Source: Panulirus ornatus
Lineage: Eukaryota > Arthropoda > Malacostraca > Decapoda > Palinuridae
Assembly: GCF_036320965.1 (NCBI RefSeq)
Contig: NC_092230.1
Location: 47,722,594 to 47,786,593, forward strand
DNA: 64,000 nucleotides
Direction of reading: 5' to 3'
In this document: positions 31,490 through 44,100 of the stretch, piece after piece
Position numbering within the stretch: the first letter of the stretch is position 1
How the letters are laid out: every line of letters starts with the position of its first letter
Made by a program: the position numbers and the translations under genes
The notes under the pieces: generated by a model
Seen by the model: the letters and a program-made list of their open reading frames with translations, nothing else
The model's database searches: none
What the model was told of the DNA's origin: nothing

Positions 31490-32412
31490 TTGTTTTCCAG
31501 TTTATTTTAGCCACAGGGTGGGGAGGGGGTGAAGGTTCTAGGAGTGATGAAGTATATGTGGGAGGAGAGAACTTTATCTCGGAGAGCAAAAATGGGTATG
31601 TTTGAAGGAATAGTAGTTCCATGTTATATGGTTGCGAGGCATGGGCTATAGATAGGGTTGTACGCAGGAGGGTGGATGTGTTGGAAGTGAAATGTTTGAG
31701 GACAATATGTGGTGTGAGGTTGTTTGATCGTGCAAGTAATGAAAGGGTAAGAGAGATGTGAGGAAATAAAAACGAGTGTGGTTGAGAGAGCAGAAGAGGT
31801 TGTGTTGAAATGATTTGGACATATGGAAAGAGTGATTGAGGAAAGATTGAGAAAGAGGATATATGTGTCAGAGGTGGAGGGAACAAGAAGTGGGAGACCT
31901 AATTGGAGGTGGAAAGATGGAGTAAAAAAGATTTTGTTTAAGCAGCCTGAACATCCAGGAAGGGAGAGGCATGCATGGACTAGAGTAAATTGGAATGGTG
32001 TTATATACTGGGTTCAATGTGCTGTCAGTGGACTGAACCAAGGCATATGAAATATCTTGGGTAAACCATGGAAAGGTCTTTGGGGCCTGTATGTGGATAG
32101 GGAGCTGTGGTTTCAGTGCATTACACATGACAGATAGAGGCTGAGTGTGAATGAATGTGGCCTTTTTGTCTGTTTTCATGGTGCTACCTTGCTGAAGCGG
32201 GGGGGTAGCAACAGGAATGGATGAAGGCAAGCATGAATATGTGCATGTGTGTATATGTATATGTCTATGTGTGTATGTATATGTTGAAATGTGTATGTGT
32301 GTGTATATGGGCATTTATGTATATATGTGTGTATATGAGTGGATGGGCCATTCTTCGTGTGTTTCCAGGCACTATCTCTCTGATGCGGTAAACAGTGATT
32401 ATTTATGATGAT
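31490..32412 (+). mobile_element. LINE-A-related relic, moderately old
   Basis: From the HRVGEGVKVLGVMKYMWEER equivalent through RLSRRAKMGMFEGIVV, a decayed VRLFDRASNERVREM block, ERLRKRIYVSEVEGTRSGRP and the end of the frame, then the long 3' region to about 32412 and an ATGATAATAATG-type tail. Several indels and TGA codons. Confidence 0.75.
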
Positions 32413-34040
32413 AATAATGATGATTATTATGTTTTATATTATAAATGTTGTCTTCGTATAAAGAATTTGATTCAGTGATACTTTTTTGTATAAAAACGAA
32501 ACTATAAGTTTTTGTGAAATTACCACTCAGATGCAGTGTTTTCAAGGTCAGGTAGGTGTTGGCAATACTGCCAACAGTTTTGCAAGAAAACCTCTGCCTT
32601 CATCTTGTTCACTTTTCAGTGTCCATTCATAAGATCACTTTCCATACAGTCCTGAGACAGATTATCTTTAACTCATTCAAGATCATCTTCCTAGTCCCAA
32701 AATTTAGCTAAATGCTGCTGACTTTCCTTCCAAGAAAATTCATGAACATGTTCTCATTGGTCTGGCTGAAGGATGACTGACTGTAGGAAGAAATTATCAT
32801 GCACTGCCACTTTAGCCACCATCCAGGCTCAGCATGTGGCCTTGAAATAGAGGCATGAAACTCAATTTGTAAAAATCTGTCTGCAGGCATTGCTTTGCTT
32901 GTGTAAATATCCATCTGGAGATGTTAAGGGGTTAAAGATAGACATGACAGCCCTCCTCCACACCCCTAGCACCATTCTGTCATCAAGCAATAAACCGAGG
33001 AATAGTTCAGTCGCCTAATTAAGTGTATATGCACATTCTTTCAGCACACATGTTGAAGCTTCATTAGGACCATGTGCCAAATATAGGCCAAGGTCTCTCG
33101 ATAATCTACTTATTCCTCTTTCAGTAATTTAATTGTTATCATAGACCTCATCCCCATCTGATCTCAGTGTTTTGGAGCTATACTGTAGAGATTTCCACTT
33201 TGAAAACACTTTTCAACTAGTCATTTAGCCCTTTGCATATTGTCTTATTGTCCTTTACAGCCTGATTACTTATTCTTTAACTAAAAGCTTACTTCTAATA
33301 TATTTATAGAAGATATATATATCTTGTTCTAGTCAGATCTCTTCTATGATTCTGTTTTTTTTTTGTCAGCATTAACCACACAATCAGCTCAAGCACCGCG
33401 TGATCATATTTTCCTTTTGGGGTATCATATTTGATATTTGTAATTCCCATGTTAATTTGTGTCTTGAAGACAGGAGCTTGTAGAAATGATGTATTAGTCT
33501 CTCCAACTTTAGTTTGCTCAGTGATATTCTGGTACAGAACATTTTTGTATATACATTCTGGGAATTTCTGCCCTTATGACTCATTTCTCCTCTATGAATG
33601 ATCCTAGTTTGTGTCTTTGTAATTTGAAGTCCCCTTTTTATTGCTTTACTGTATATGAGGATTTTTTGTCATTTCTGCTTCTTACACCATCCATATTGTT
33701 CTTGATATTGTTTTTGATGAAAAAATTTTTCTGGATAATTACAACTCTTTGGAGTATTGTAATTTATCAGCACCTCTTGGCAAGTATTTCCCATAGTTTG
33801 TCTTCCAGTTATGTACAGATTAACATGAGTCTAGAAATGCCTTCACTTTATAAAGAAAAAATATGAGTGGATAGATGAGCATGCAAAAGAAAAAGAAATT
33901 ATGCAGAAAGTAATATCAGAAGGTGATATAATTGCATTTGTGTTGACCTAGTGGAGTATTGAATAAGTGGGAGGGGATGTGATAAAATGGCTAACAGTGT
34001 CTTATAAGAAGGGATAACATAGAGGTCTTGTTTCTTTCTT
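32413..34040. other. No clear feature
   Basis: AT-rich. A minus-strand stretch near 33100-33300 faintly recalls the pre-RT region of the CR1-like relics, but not enough to call. Otherwise nothing recognised. Confidence 0.4.
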
Positions 34041-34042
34041 TT

Positions 34043-34312
34043 TCTTCAACTTGATTTTCCACTCTACTCTTATTTCTTACACAAGACTAGCATTACCTGT
34101 GAATAACATGGAAACATTGGAAATATATTTAAAACCTTGAAAATGAGTGGGAGGAGGGATGTTACCACCTTGTGTGAGATGATCATTTCTCATCTTGAGA
34201 AATAAGAGGGAAGGACATGGAAGATCATTTTGTGTATTTCTCCTCAACTTGATATCACACTGGACTCTCATTTCTTACTCAGGCACATCTTTAGTGGTGA
34301 ATGATATGAAAA
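34043..34312. repeat. Diverged direct duplication, about 198-base spacing
   Basis: 34043-34115 (TCTTCAACTTGATTTTCCAC) and 34241-34312 (TCCTCAACTTGATATCACAC) align along about 70 bases, and both are followed by GAATAACATGGAAA / GAATGATATGAAAA. Old segmental duplication or parts of a repeat family. Confidence 0.55.
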
Positions 34313-34689
34313 TATGTATAGATATTACAGTACACACTGATTGATGCACCATGCACTACTGTAGATGCTACTTTACTGTCAGAATATGCTTGCAGCTATA
34401 ACTTTGCTATCACCTGTTATCAAAAATACTCTGAGATCATCCATGAAAATTAGCAGTTATATAATCAGTTCCATATAACCACACAAAGGTTAAGTGTGGG
34501 GATGTGAGTGGTAGGATATTTTGCTTGCCTCCCTTTTCCTTACTATCACTTAAATCACTCACTAATTTTTCCCCATTACTCCTGTTGATATTCACAAACC
34601 CATCAGCTGACATACATGAACATAAGTGCTCCTGCCAGTCACTTAGGTTATCCAGCAATCTGATTTTCCTCAGGGTATCAGGTTGCAAG

Positions 34690-35175
34690 ACCTGAGAGGT
34701 CACTGGACAAAGGATGTATGTTAGAGAAGCCTTTTCCAAATGGGTTTAGGTGACTGATGGAGTGCCACATGGTTTGATTGTGGGACCATTACTCTTCTTG
34801 ATTTATGGAAATAACTTTCCTTGAAGGTGTGGACTCCTATCTGAATAGTTTGCAGATTATGCAAAGGCCATAAGGGAAGGGAAGAGCAAAGAGGATTGCA
34901 TAAGCATACAAGGGGACCTAAACAAACTCCAGTTAGTCTGAAATGTGGCTGATAAAATTCAACCCAAGCAGATGTAAAGTAATGAGGATTGGACGAAGTA
35001 AAAGATGACCTCAGTATAAGTATTATATAGTTGGAAATAAGGCTCAGGATTGTGTATGTGAGGAGGACTTATGAATTGAGATTGTCCCCAACCTGTTGTC
35101 AGAGTCCCATGATAGGATAATAGTTTAGGAAACAAACTATCTGCTGGCAGATATCAGAAAAGCCTTAAGAAATTC
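34690..35175 (+). mobile_element. CR1-like non-LTR relic
   Basis: Reads TDGVPHGLIVGPLLFLIYGN near 34750 (the GVPQGSVLGPLLFLIY block), a decayed FADD region near 34850 (QIMQRP frame), then LIKFNPSRCK- and MRIGRSK-like words near 34950-35005. Stops in all frames. Related to the relics at 1-2180 and 29945-31370. Confidence 0.65.
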
Positions 35176-35184
35176 ATATAGTTA

Positions 35185-35640
35185 GGGAGAATAGGAAAAT
35201 ATTTTAGATTAAAAATATGAAAAAATTAACAAAGCAAATGGGAATATTGATTAAGGGGGCAGATGAGGAAGTGTTAATATGCAAGAATGAGGTTAAGAGG
35301 AAATGGAATATTTTGAAGAGTTGTTAAATGTGTTCTGTAATAGGGTTGGAGATGTTGGATCTTTCAGGTGTGGAGATATGCAAAGTGAGAGTCAAGAAAA
35401 GTGATATGGTGAAAAGAAAAAGAGGTGGTGAAAGCCTTGTATAATATGAAGTGCAGAGCTGCTGAAATGTATGGGATTGCAGTTTGATTTCTTAAGAAAG
35501 TGTGGTGATTGTGTTGTTGATTGGCTCGTAAGGATTTTCATTGTATGCATGGCTCATAGTGAAATGCCTGAGGATTGGCAGAATTTCTGTATTGTACTAT
35601 TTTGTACAGAATGAATGTTCAAATACAGAGGTATACCCTT
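35185..35640 (+). mobile_element. LINE-A-related relic, old
   Basis: Colinear with the linker and first RT part of LINE-A: KVRKTREQMG-equivalent near 35225, a FEELLNVFCNRVGDVGSF-like stretch near 35310, then AAEMYGIAV- and VVDWLVRIF-like words and MPEDWQNFCIV near 35565. Broken by many indels. Confidence 0.65.
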
Positions 35641-35890
35641 TAGTGCCTCACCCTTAACAGGCCACTGGCAGAGGGCAAGTCTAGCACAGTGTTTGCAGAG
35701 GCTCCTGCCTTCTACTTCTACCTAATGTTTTTATCTTAATGCTTCTAACCAAATGTTTCTTCCTACTATTATCTACTGCTCCTACCATTTAATCAAAAGG
35801 CAGGGCTAACGCATATTGCTCACCATAGGAAAATCTTGGCAGGTAATACTGTTAATATACCTCCCTGGTCATTTGCTGCTACCAGCTACT
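35641..35890. repeat. Dispersed repeat unit, copy 2
   Basis: Starts TAGTGCCTCACCCTTAACAG, as at 23785. Its second half (GGTAATACTGTTAATATACC; CTCCCTGGTCATTTGCTGCT) resembles 47196-47275, so these pieces belong to one larger non-coding repeat family. Confidence 0.7.
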
Positions 35891-35934
35891 ACCAACTTTC
35901 TTCATTTGTAAAAGTTAACTAGTGTTGTGGCATA

Positions 35935-36235
35935 GGGCAAGGGGGTTAAGTTTTGAAGGTAGCACGTGAGAGTTGATAAGCCTGATCACTTTTAACCCAT
36001 CAGTTTCAAGTAAAGTTGCAGTTAGAACATCCCAGAATGTGGGAGCAGTACTCCATGCAAGGAAAGATCAACCCATTGCCTTATAAACAGGGCAGCTGTT
36101 TGCAAGAAAAGAATTTTGGACAACTAAACAGGACTCGCAGTTTCATAGAGGCATACTGAGCTATTTCTGTGATCTGGGGTTTCCAAGATAACTATTCCAT
36201 AACAGTAACTTAACTTTCTTCAGTTGTATCTAGTG
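35935..36235 (-). mobile_element. Jockey-like non-LTR relic, C-terminal part
   Basis: The minus strand reads ETWKPQITEIAQYASMKLRV, then FSCKQLPCLYGNGLIFPCME and YCSHILGCSNCNFT: the C-terminal block of jockey-type elements (family pattern: LYxxLIRPxMEYCSHIW). Short and dead. Confidence 0.65.
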
Positions 36236-36344
36236 TATTCCTTAAAAGTAGTGAATATAATTGAAGTAGAGCAGCTGTGAAGTGATTTACCATGAAGACA
36301 ATACTGTTTACTCTGTGGTTGCTGAAATGTAATAAAGTGACTTG

Positions 36345-36372
36345 TTCCTTAATGTTATATGACTTATAATCC
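36345..36372. repeat. Target-site duplication (28 bases), left copy
   Basis: Starts TTCCTTAATGTTATATGACT and is identical to 37015-37042. It brackets the LINE-A insertion. Confidence 0.85.
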
Positions 36373-37014
36373 GTTCCTTAATGTTTTTATTATTATTATT
36401 ATTATACTTTGTCGCTGTCTCCCGCGTTTGCGAGGTAGCGCAAGGAAACAGACGAAAGAAATGGCCCAACCCCCCACCATACACATGTATATACATAGGT
36501 CCACGCACGCAAATATACATACCTACACAGCTTTCCATGGTTTACCCCAAACGCTTCACATGCCTTGATTCAATCCACTGACAGCACGTCAACCCCGGTA
36601 TACCACATCGCTCCAATTCACTATTCCTTGCCCTCCTTTCACCCTCCCGCATGTTCAGGCCCCGATCACACAAAATCTTTTTCACTCCATCTTTCCACCT
36701 CCAATTTGGTCTCCCTCTTCTCCTCGTTCCCTCCACCTCCGACACATATATCCTCTTGGTCAATCTTTCCTCACTCATTCTCTCCATGTGCCCAAACCAC
36801 TTCAAAACACCCTCTTCTGCTCTCTCAACCACGCTCTTTTTATTTCCACACATCTCTCTTACCCTTACGTTACTCACTCGATCAAACCACCTCACACCAC
36901 ACATTGTCCTCAAACATCTCATTTCCAGCACATCCATCCTCCTGCGCACAACTCTATCCATAGCCCACGCCTCGCAACCATACAACATTGTTGGAACCAC
37001 TATTCCTTCAAACA
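36373..37014 (-). mobile_element. LINE-A, 5'-truncated, short-tail form, with target duplication
   Basis: Minus strand. (TTA)n tail at about 36384-36408, then the short tail and the last about 140 codons from MFEGIVVPTMLYGCEAWAMD (37015 downward), with one small deletion near the end (36620, ARNSELER instead of ARNRVNWS). A 28-base duplicate of the target flanks it. An extra GTTCCTTAATG (36373-36383) between the left duplicate and the tail looks like filler copied from the target. Young insertion. Confidence 0.9.
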
Positions 37015-37042
37015 TTCCTTAATGTTATATGACTTATAATCC
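37015..37042. repeat. Target-site duplication (28 bases), right copy
   Basis: Identical to 36345-36372. Confidence 0.85.
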
Positions 37043-37179
37043 CCATTGTGTTCTTGCATCCATTATAATTGGATGATAATAGTCAGTGTTCAGTTGTGTG
37101 TAAAAGCTCTAGATAAAACTCATCATGTCTTGAAATTATAGTTTTGTAGGAAGTCCTGAAAAGATTTTTTTCAATACCT

Positions 37180-37530
37180 ATTTGCTTCTTCCACCATAGT
37201 GAAGTAATGTCTCAAACTTTTGATTTACAGCCTAGTGTGCATACGTTCACACAATAGCTGCCGATTACAGTGTTTTGATACCAGAGCCTACCATCCATAA
37301 CCAAACCCAACAGACAACTTCATGGCATGCCATGATTGTTTCACATACCTTGGTTCAGCACATTGACAGTACTTCCCCAACATATACTACATCTGTCCAT
37401 ATCAGTCTGTCCCATGCTTGCCTCTTCCCTTCCTGAATGTTCAAACCTAAGGACCCCACAGACTTCTCTCACTTCATCTTTCATTCTCACCTCCTTGCTT
37501 TTTGGCATAATCTTGTCATAGGTATGGCTG
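37180..37530 (-). mobile_element. LINE-A-related 3' fragment, old
   Basis: ACCTTGGTTCAGCACATTGA, CCTCTTCCCTTCCTGAATGT and a decayed C-terminal frame on the minus strand. Tail near 37190 (CCACCATAGTGAAGTAATGT). Confidence 0.55.
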
Positions 37531-37639
37531 AAATCAGTGAGGCTGTTGGATTGCAGACAGGGGAGGTATGTCATCATCTATACCTGAAAAATCCTAAAAC
37601 TTATGTTTCTAACTTACACAGGGAAATAACTTTCCACTG

Positions 37640-37833
37640 ACATGACAGACATGGAAGGTTTTTTGAAATACTACCTAGGAAATCCAAAGGTGCAATATGC
37701 AGAAAAGAGAGAACACTGGGGCGTGAGACTTTTCTGTACCTTGCCAGTAACCATTAGAAATACCATGGGATGCACAATGTAGAAGTTTAAGAGGGCCCTG
37801 GGCAAATATGTACCTACAAAGAGTACCATAAAC
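37640..37833 (+). mobile_element. Unidentified old element, left part, split by LINE-A
   Basis: Decayed reading frame (LGRETFLYLASN-like, then KFKRALGKYVPTKSTI) that continues after the insertion at 38924-39050 (ILARLCGAMCACKLQLRRAW). The sense of the peptide resembles the C-terminal end of a non-LTR element, family not recognised. Confidence 0.45.
37819..37831. repeat. Target-site duplication (13 bases), left copy
   Basis: AAAGAGTACCATA, repeated at about 38910-38922. Brackets the LINE-A insertion. Confidence 0.8.
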
Positions 37834-38909
37834 AATTTGTTTATGGATGGGGTTGTTAGGGAGGTAAATGCAAGAGTTTTGGAAAGAGGGGCAAGTATGA
37901 AGTCTGTTGGGGATGAGAGAGCTTGGGAAGTGAGTCAGTTGTTGTTCGCTGATGATACAGCGCTGGTGGCTGATTCATGTGAGAAACTGCAGAAGCTGGT
38001 GACTGAGTTTGGAAAAGTGTGTGGAAGAAGAAAGTTAAGAGTAAATGTGAATAAGAGCAAGGTTATTAGGTACAGTAGGGTTGAGGGTCAAGTCAATTGG
38101 GAGGTGAGTTTGAATGGAGAAAAACTGGAGGAAGTGAAGTGTTTTAGATATCTGGGAGTGGATCTGGCAGCGGATGGAACCATGGAAGCGGAAGTGGATC
38201 ATAGGGTGGGGGAGGGGGCGAAAATCCTGGGGGCCTTGAAGAATGTGTGGAAGTCGAGAACATTATCTCGGAAAGCAAAAATGGGTATGTTTGAAGGAAT
38301 AGTGGTTCCAACAATGTTGTATGGTTGCGAGGTGTGGGCTATGGATAGAGTTGTGCGCAGGAGGATGGATGTGCTGGAAATGAGATGTTTGAGGACAATG
38401 TGTGGTGGAGGTGGTTTGATCGAGTGAGTAACATAAGGGTAAGAGAGATGTGTGGAAATAAAAAGAGCGTGGTTGAGAGAGCAGAAGAGGGTGTTTTGAA
38501 GTGGTTTGGGCACATGGAGAGGATGAGTGAGGAAAGATTGACCAAGAAGATATATGTGTCGGAGGTGGAGGGAACAAGGAGAAGAGGGAGACCAAATTGG
38601 AGGTGGAAAGATGGAGTGAAAAAGATTTTGTGTGATCGGGGCCTGAACATGCAGGAGGGTGAAAGGAGGGCAATGAATAGAGTGAATTGGAGCGATGTGG
38701 TATACCGGGGTTGACGTGCTGTCAGTGGATTGAATCAAGGCATGTGAATCGTCTGGGGTAAACCATGGAAAGCTGTGTAGGTATGTATATTTGCGTGTGT
38801 GGACGTATGTATATACATGTGTATGGGGGGGGACCATTTCTTTCGTCTGTTTCCTTGCGCTACCTCGCAAACGCGGGAGACAGCGACAAAGTATAATAAT
38901 GATAATAAT
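37832..38909 (+). mobile_element. LINE-A, 5'-truncated, short-tail form, with target duplication
   Basis: Enters at NLFMDGVVREVNARVLERGA, holds FADDTALVADS (about 37948), and is open to about 38427, where one base is lost (TGTGGTGGAGGTGG against TGTGGTGTGAGGTGG), after which the second frame (38385-38714) carries it to the natural stop at 38712-38714. The short tail ends GACAAAGTATAATAATGATA then AATAAA. The 13-base target duplication gives exact edges. Young, dead by one frameshift and truncation. Confidence 0.9.
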
Positions 38910-38922
38910 AAAGAGTACCATA
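38910..38922. repeat. Target-site duplication (13 bases), right copy
   Basis: AAAGAGTACCATA, the same as at 37819-37831. Confidence 0.8.
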
Positions 38923-39052
38923 CTAGCCAGACTGTGTGGGGCTATGTGTGCCTGCAAGCTGCAGCTTCGAAGAGCTTGGTACACCAACAACCTGACCAAG
39001 CAACCTTGGCCCAGTCTGGGCTCCGGGGAAAGAAATACATCTAACATGTATA
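38923..39052 (+). mobile_element. Unidentified old element, right part
   Basis: Continues the frame interrupted at 37833: ILARLCGAMCACKLQLRRAW, then YTNNLTKQPWPSLGSGERN. Confidence 0.45.
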
Positions 39053-39054
39053 TT

Positions 39055-40245
39055 CTCTTTGTTAGGTAGTCATCACTTATCCTTTCCATATAGCCAAACC
39101 ATTTTTGCACATCCTAGTCAGCTCTTTCAGTCAGACTGGGCTTCCTACCATTCTCATTTCTTATGGTGCCACTCTTTACATGATCAACCTGTCTTCCATC
39201 ACATATTTTTCTCGTATATTTTATACTCATCATGTCTTTGCATCCTAGACCTAAGTTTCAGAATTATTCAACACTTTTGAAACTACTGTACCTTCATGTG
39301 TGCTCATCTTCACCCAGAAAGACACTTACCTACCCTTCTCATGCTCGTGAATGCACTTAGGACCTGACTCCCCACTCTCTCGTGTCAGTGTCTCACTTCA
39401 GTCTATATGGTTCCATTCACTTCCATAAACACTGCTAAATACTTAAAGTACTCCACTTCCTTCAGGTCCTCCACATTCAAAATGAGACTCAAACCAACCT
39501 GTCCTACTGCATCAAAATACCCCCCTTTTTTCTTTTTTTTTTTTTCTTCACATTTACTCTCAGACTTCTTTCTTACACTCTCCCAAACTCTGTCATGAGC
39601 TTCAGAAGTCTGGAGTCTGGCACCAGAGCCTAGTTATCTATAAACAGCAACTGATAGAGCTTTCATGCACCACACCTAGAATGCTGTGGACCTGCCCCTG
39701 CACTCTTACATTCAGCTCCCTCACCATCCATTCCATAAACACATTGAACAGCCATAATGAACTCACCCATCCTTTATGCAGACCCAGTTTCACTGGAAAG
39801 TTCTCATTCCAGGTAAAGACCCCTCACTGTATTCAGTAACTTTGAATTTATCTTACATGCTCATAGCATTTAACATAAGACCTTTCTGGCATTCGTACCA
39901 TTATCTATCTCCAGATCAGGAATTGCCACATACATTTAACTTTTTTCCAAGTATTTCTCACAGATTCTTCAAGGCAAATGCCTGATCCACACATCCTCCA
40001 CCTATCCTTAAACCATTTTCTCCAGGTATTTCTCTCACAGATTCTTCAAGGCAAAGACCTGATCCACACATATTCTACCTGTCCTTAAACCAAACTTCTC
40101 CCCAGTCAGATGTTCTGTGAATGCCACCACCCTCTCAATCACCGCTCTTCTATACAAGTTGGTTTTCCATGTGCTTTTATATAAAGGCCTTGTACATGCA
40201 TTTCACCAGTTCTCGGGCAACCCACCTTAGGCCATGCAAAAGCTG
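39055..40245 (-). mobile_element. LINE-A-related relic, old
   Basis: Minus strand, strongly diverged. CATCACTTATCCTTTCCATA and AGCCAAACCATTTTTGCACA (the FGHMERM region), then thumb and RT parts: CATTTACTCTCAGACTTCTT (the KLRVNV region) and a decayed FADD region near 39640 (TATCTATAAACAGCAACTGA). Upstream RT landmarks extend to about 40245. Tandem pieces near 39940-40100 repeat the TTCTTCAAGGCAAA...CTGATCCACACAT block. Confidence 0.7.
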
Positions 40246-40249
40246 AATA

Positions 40250-41055
40250 GCCTGGCCAAACATTCAACAAACATTCACTAAAGACAAAAGACTGATTAGC
40301 AAGTCTTCATCAGGGAATAGATGTTCCTGCTTGATGTCAGCTTACTGGGCTGGGAACCCCAGTTCTGGAAAGTTTGTTCTCACAAAATGTGCATGCTTGT
40401 ATACCCTTGATCCACCTTTTGTAAATGAAGTTAACGATAGATTGAAAAGTTAAGAAAATCTTGTAAAGAGTTTGAGTAAAAAAGCTGTTGACTTGTGAGG
40501 AGAAATGGGGAAAATTCACTTTTCTCATAATAGAGTAGATGCAGTCTTGCAGAGTTATCTGGTAAGTAAATTTCTTTTTATGTACCCTGTTTTCCCATAT
40601 GCTGTCAACATATAGCTGGATATACATTCATAGAGAAAAATTATTTGCCCCAAGATGTAATAGAATTGTCTTCTGTCAAGTAATAATTTGTCCTTAAACA
40701 AACTTAAGGACACAGAAAATCTTTTTTAAGCACATATATACATTCTTAAGTTTAGTATGATTTTAATGAAATATTACTAATAATACCAAATAATAATTTC
40801 GAGATACTCTCAGTGCTGAAGGTAGATTTGCAAGATGAGAGAGTTACTTGAGTTTAGTGTACTGAATGTGACACATGATTTTAAGGTCAGGGTAGGTTAG
40901 AAATTAGAGCAGTAGAGATGCAAGACTTTCTTTTTATTTTTGGAAATGAGAAGATGATAGAATGAGGGTGTGAGTGGGTAATGTGGAGTGAAGAAGTCAC
41001 TGAAAAGGTTCATGGATGTTATGGTACCATGAGATGTATGGAAGATGACAGGTTG
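40250..41055. other. No recognisable feature
   Basis: AT-rich single-copy-looking sequence; longest frame 96 codons (40627-40337 -) without features I can place. Confidence 0.45.
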
Positions 41056-41059
41056 AACT

Positions 41060-41108
<49 letters not shown>
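41060..41108. repeat. (TA)n microsatellite
   Basis: About 24 TA units at the 3' end of the minus-strand LINE-A that follows. Confidence 0.95.
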
Positions 41109-41123
<15 letters not shown>

Positions 41124-44100
41124 CTTTTTTTTTTTGCTGTCTCCCGCGTTTGCGAGGTAGCGCAAGGAAACAGACGAAAGAAATGGCCCAACCCACCCCC
41201 ATACACAATGTATACACACACACATCCACACACGCAAATATACATACCTACACAGCTTTCCATGGTTCACCCCAGATGCTTCACATGCCCTGATTCAATC
41301 CACTGACAGCACGTCAACCCCGGTATACCACATCGATCCAATTCACTCTATTCCTTGCCCTCCTTTCACCCTCCTGCATGTTCAGGCCCCGATCACACAA
41401 AATCTTTTTCACTCCATCTTTCCACCTCCAATTTGGTCTCCCACTTCTCCTCGTTCCCTCCACCTCCGACACATATATCCTCTTGGTCAATCTTTCCTCA
41501 CTCATTCTCTCCATGTGCCCAAACCATTTCAAAACACCCTCTTCTGCTCTCTCAACCACGCTCTTTTTATTTCCACACATCTCTCTTACCCTTACGTTAC
41601 TTACTCGATCAAACCACCTCACACCACACATTGTCCTCAAACATCTCATTTCCAGCACATCTATCCTCCTGCGCACAACTCTATCCATAGCAAACGCCTT
41701 GCAACCATACAACATTGTTGGAACCACTATTCCTTCAAACATACCCATTTTTGCTTTCCGAGATAATGTTCTCGACTTCCACACATTCTTCAAGGCTCCC
41801 AGGATTTTCGCCCCCTCCCCCACCCTATGATCCACTTCCGCTTCCATGGTTCCATCCGCTGCCAGATCCACTCCCAGATATCTAAAACACTTTACTTCCT
41901 CCAGTTTTTCTCCATTCAAACTTACCTCCCAATTGACTTGACCCTCAACCCTACTGTACCTAATAACCTTGCTCTTATTCACATTTACTCTTAACTTTCT
42001 TCTTTCACACACTTTACCAAACTCAGTCACCAGTTTCTGCAGTTTCTCACATGAATCAGCCACCAGCGCTGTATCATCAGCGAACAACAACTGACTCACT
42101 TCCCAAGCTCTCTCATCCCCAACAGACTTCATACTTGCCCCTCTTTCCAAAACTCTTGCATTTACCTCCCTAACAACCCCATCCATAAACAAATTAAACA
42201 ACCATGGAGACATCACACACCCCTGCCGCAAACCTACATTCACTGAGAACCAATCACTTTCCTCTCTTCCTACACGTACACATGCCTTACATCCTCGATA
42301 AAAACTTTTCACTGCTTCTAACAACTTGCCTCCCACACCATATATTCTTAATACCTTCCACAGAGCATCTCTATCAACTCTATCATATGCCTTCTCCAGA
42401 TCCATAAATGCTACATACAAATCCATTTGCTTTTCTAAGTATTTCTCACATACATTCTTCAAAGCAAACACCTGATCCACACATCCTCTACCACTTCTGA
42501 AACCACACTGCTCTTCCCCAATCTGTTGCTCTGTACATGACTTCACCCTCTCAATCAATACCCTCCCATATAATTTACCAGGAATACTCAACAAACTTAT
42601 ACCTCTGTAATTTGAGCACTCACTCTTATCCCCTTTGCCTTTGTACAATGGCACTATGCACGCATTCCGCCAATCCTCAGGCACCTCACCATGAGTCATC
42701 CATACATTAAATAACCTTACCAACCAGTCAATAATACAGTCACCCCCTTTTTTAATAAATTCCACTGCAATACCATCCAAACCTGCTGCCTTGCCGGCTT
42801 TCATCTTCTGCAAAGCTTTTACTACCTCTTCTCTGTTTACCAAATCATTTTCCCTAACCCTCTCCCTTTGCACACCACCTCGACCAAAACACCCTATATC
42901 TGCCACTCTATCATCAAACACATTCAACAAACCTTCAAAATACTCACTCCATCTCCTTCTCACATCACCACTACTTGTTATCACCTCCCCATTTGCGCCC
43001 TTCACTGAAGTTCCCATTTGCCCCCTTGTCTTACGCACTTTATTTACCTCCTTCCAGAACATCTTTTTATTCTCCCTAAAATTTAATGATACTCTCTCAC
43101 CCCAACTCTCATTTGCCCTCTTTTTCACCTCTTGCACCTTTCTCTTGACCTCCTGTCTCTTTCTTTTATACATCTCCCACTCAATTGCATTTTTTCCCTG
43201 CAAAAATCGTCCAAATGCCTCTCTCTTCTCTTTCACTAATACTCTTACTTCTTCATCCCACCACTCACTACCCTTTCTAATCAACCCACCTCCCACTCTT
43301 CTCATGCCACAAGCATCTTTTGCGCAATCCATCACTGATTCCCTAAATACATCCCATTCCTCCCCCACTCCCCTTACTTCCATTGTTCTCACCTTTTTCC
43401 ATTCTGTACTCAGTCTCTCCTGTACTTCCTCACACACGTCTCCTTCCCAAGCTCACTTACTCTCACCACCCTCTTCACCCCAACATTCACTCTTCTTTTC
43501 TGAAAACCCATACAAATCTTCACCTTAGCCTCCACAAGATAATGATCAGACATCCCTCCAGTTGCACCTCTCAGCACATTAACATCCAAAAGTCTCTCTT
43601 TCGCTCGCCTGTCAATTAACACGTAATCCAATAACGCTCTCTGTCCATCTCTCCTTCTTACATACGTATACTTATGTATATCTCGCTTTTTAAACCAGGT
43701 ATTCCCAATCACCAGTCCTTTTTCAGCACATAAATCTACAAGCTCTTCACCATTTCCATTTACAACACTGAACACCCCATGTATACCAATTATTCCCTCA
43801 ACTGCCACATTACTCACCTTTGCATTCAAATCACCCATCACTATAACCCGGTCTCGTGCATCAAAACCACTAACACACTCATTCAGCTGCTCCCAAAACA
43901 CTTGCCTCTCATGATCTTTCTTCTTATGCCCAGGTGCATATGCACCAATAATCACCCATCTCTCTCCATCAACTTTCAGTTTTACCCATATTAATCGAAA
44001 TTTACTTTCTTACATTCTATCACATACTCCCACAACTCCTGTTTCAGGAGCACTGCTACTCCTTCCCTTTCTCTTGTCCTCTCACTAACCCCTGACTTTA

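Noticed and set aside
42791..43528. Long open frames on the strand opposite to LINE-A (for example 245 codons here, 237 at 10165-10878, 342 at 7875-8903)
   Set aside because: The LINE-A sense strand is purine-rich and poor in the reverse complements of stop codons, so its antisense stays open. The antisense peptides (rich in S, T, P, H, F) have no domain and recur only where LINE-A does.
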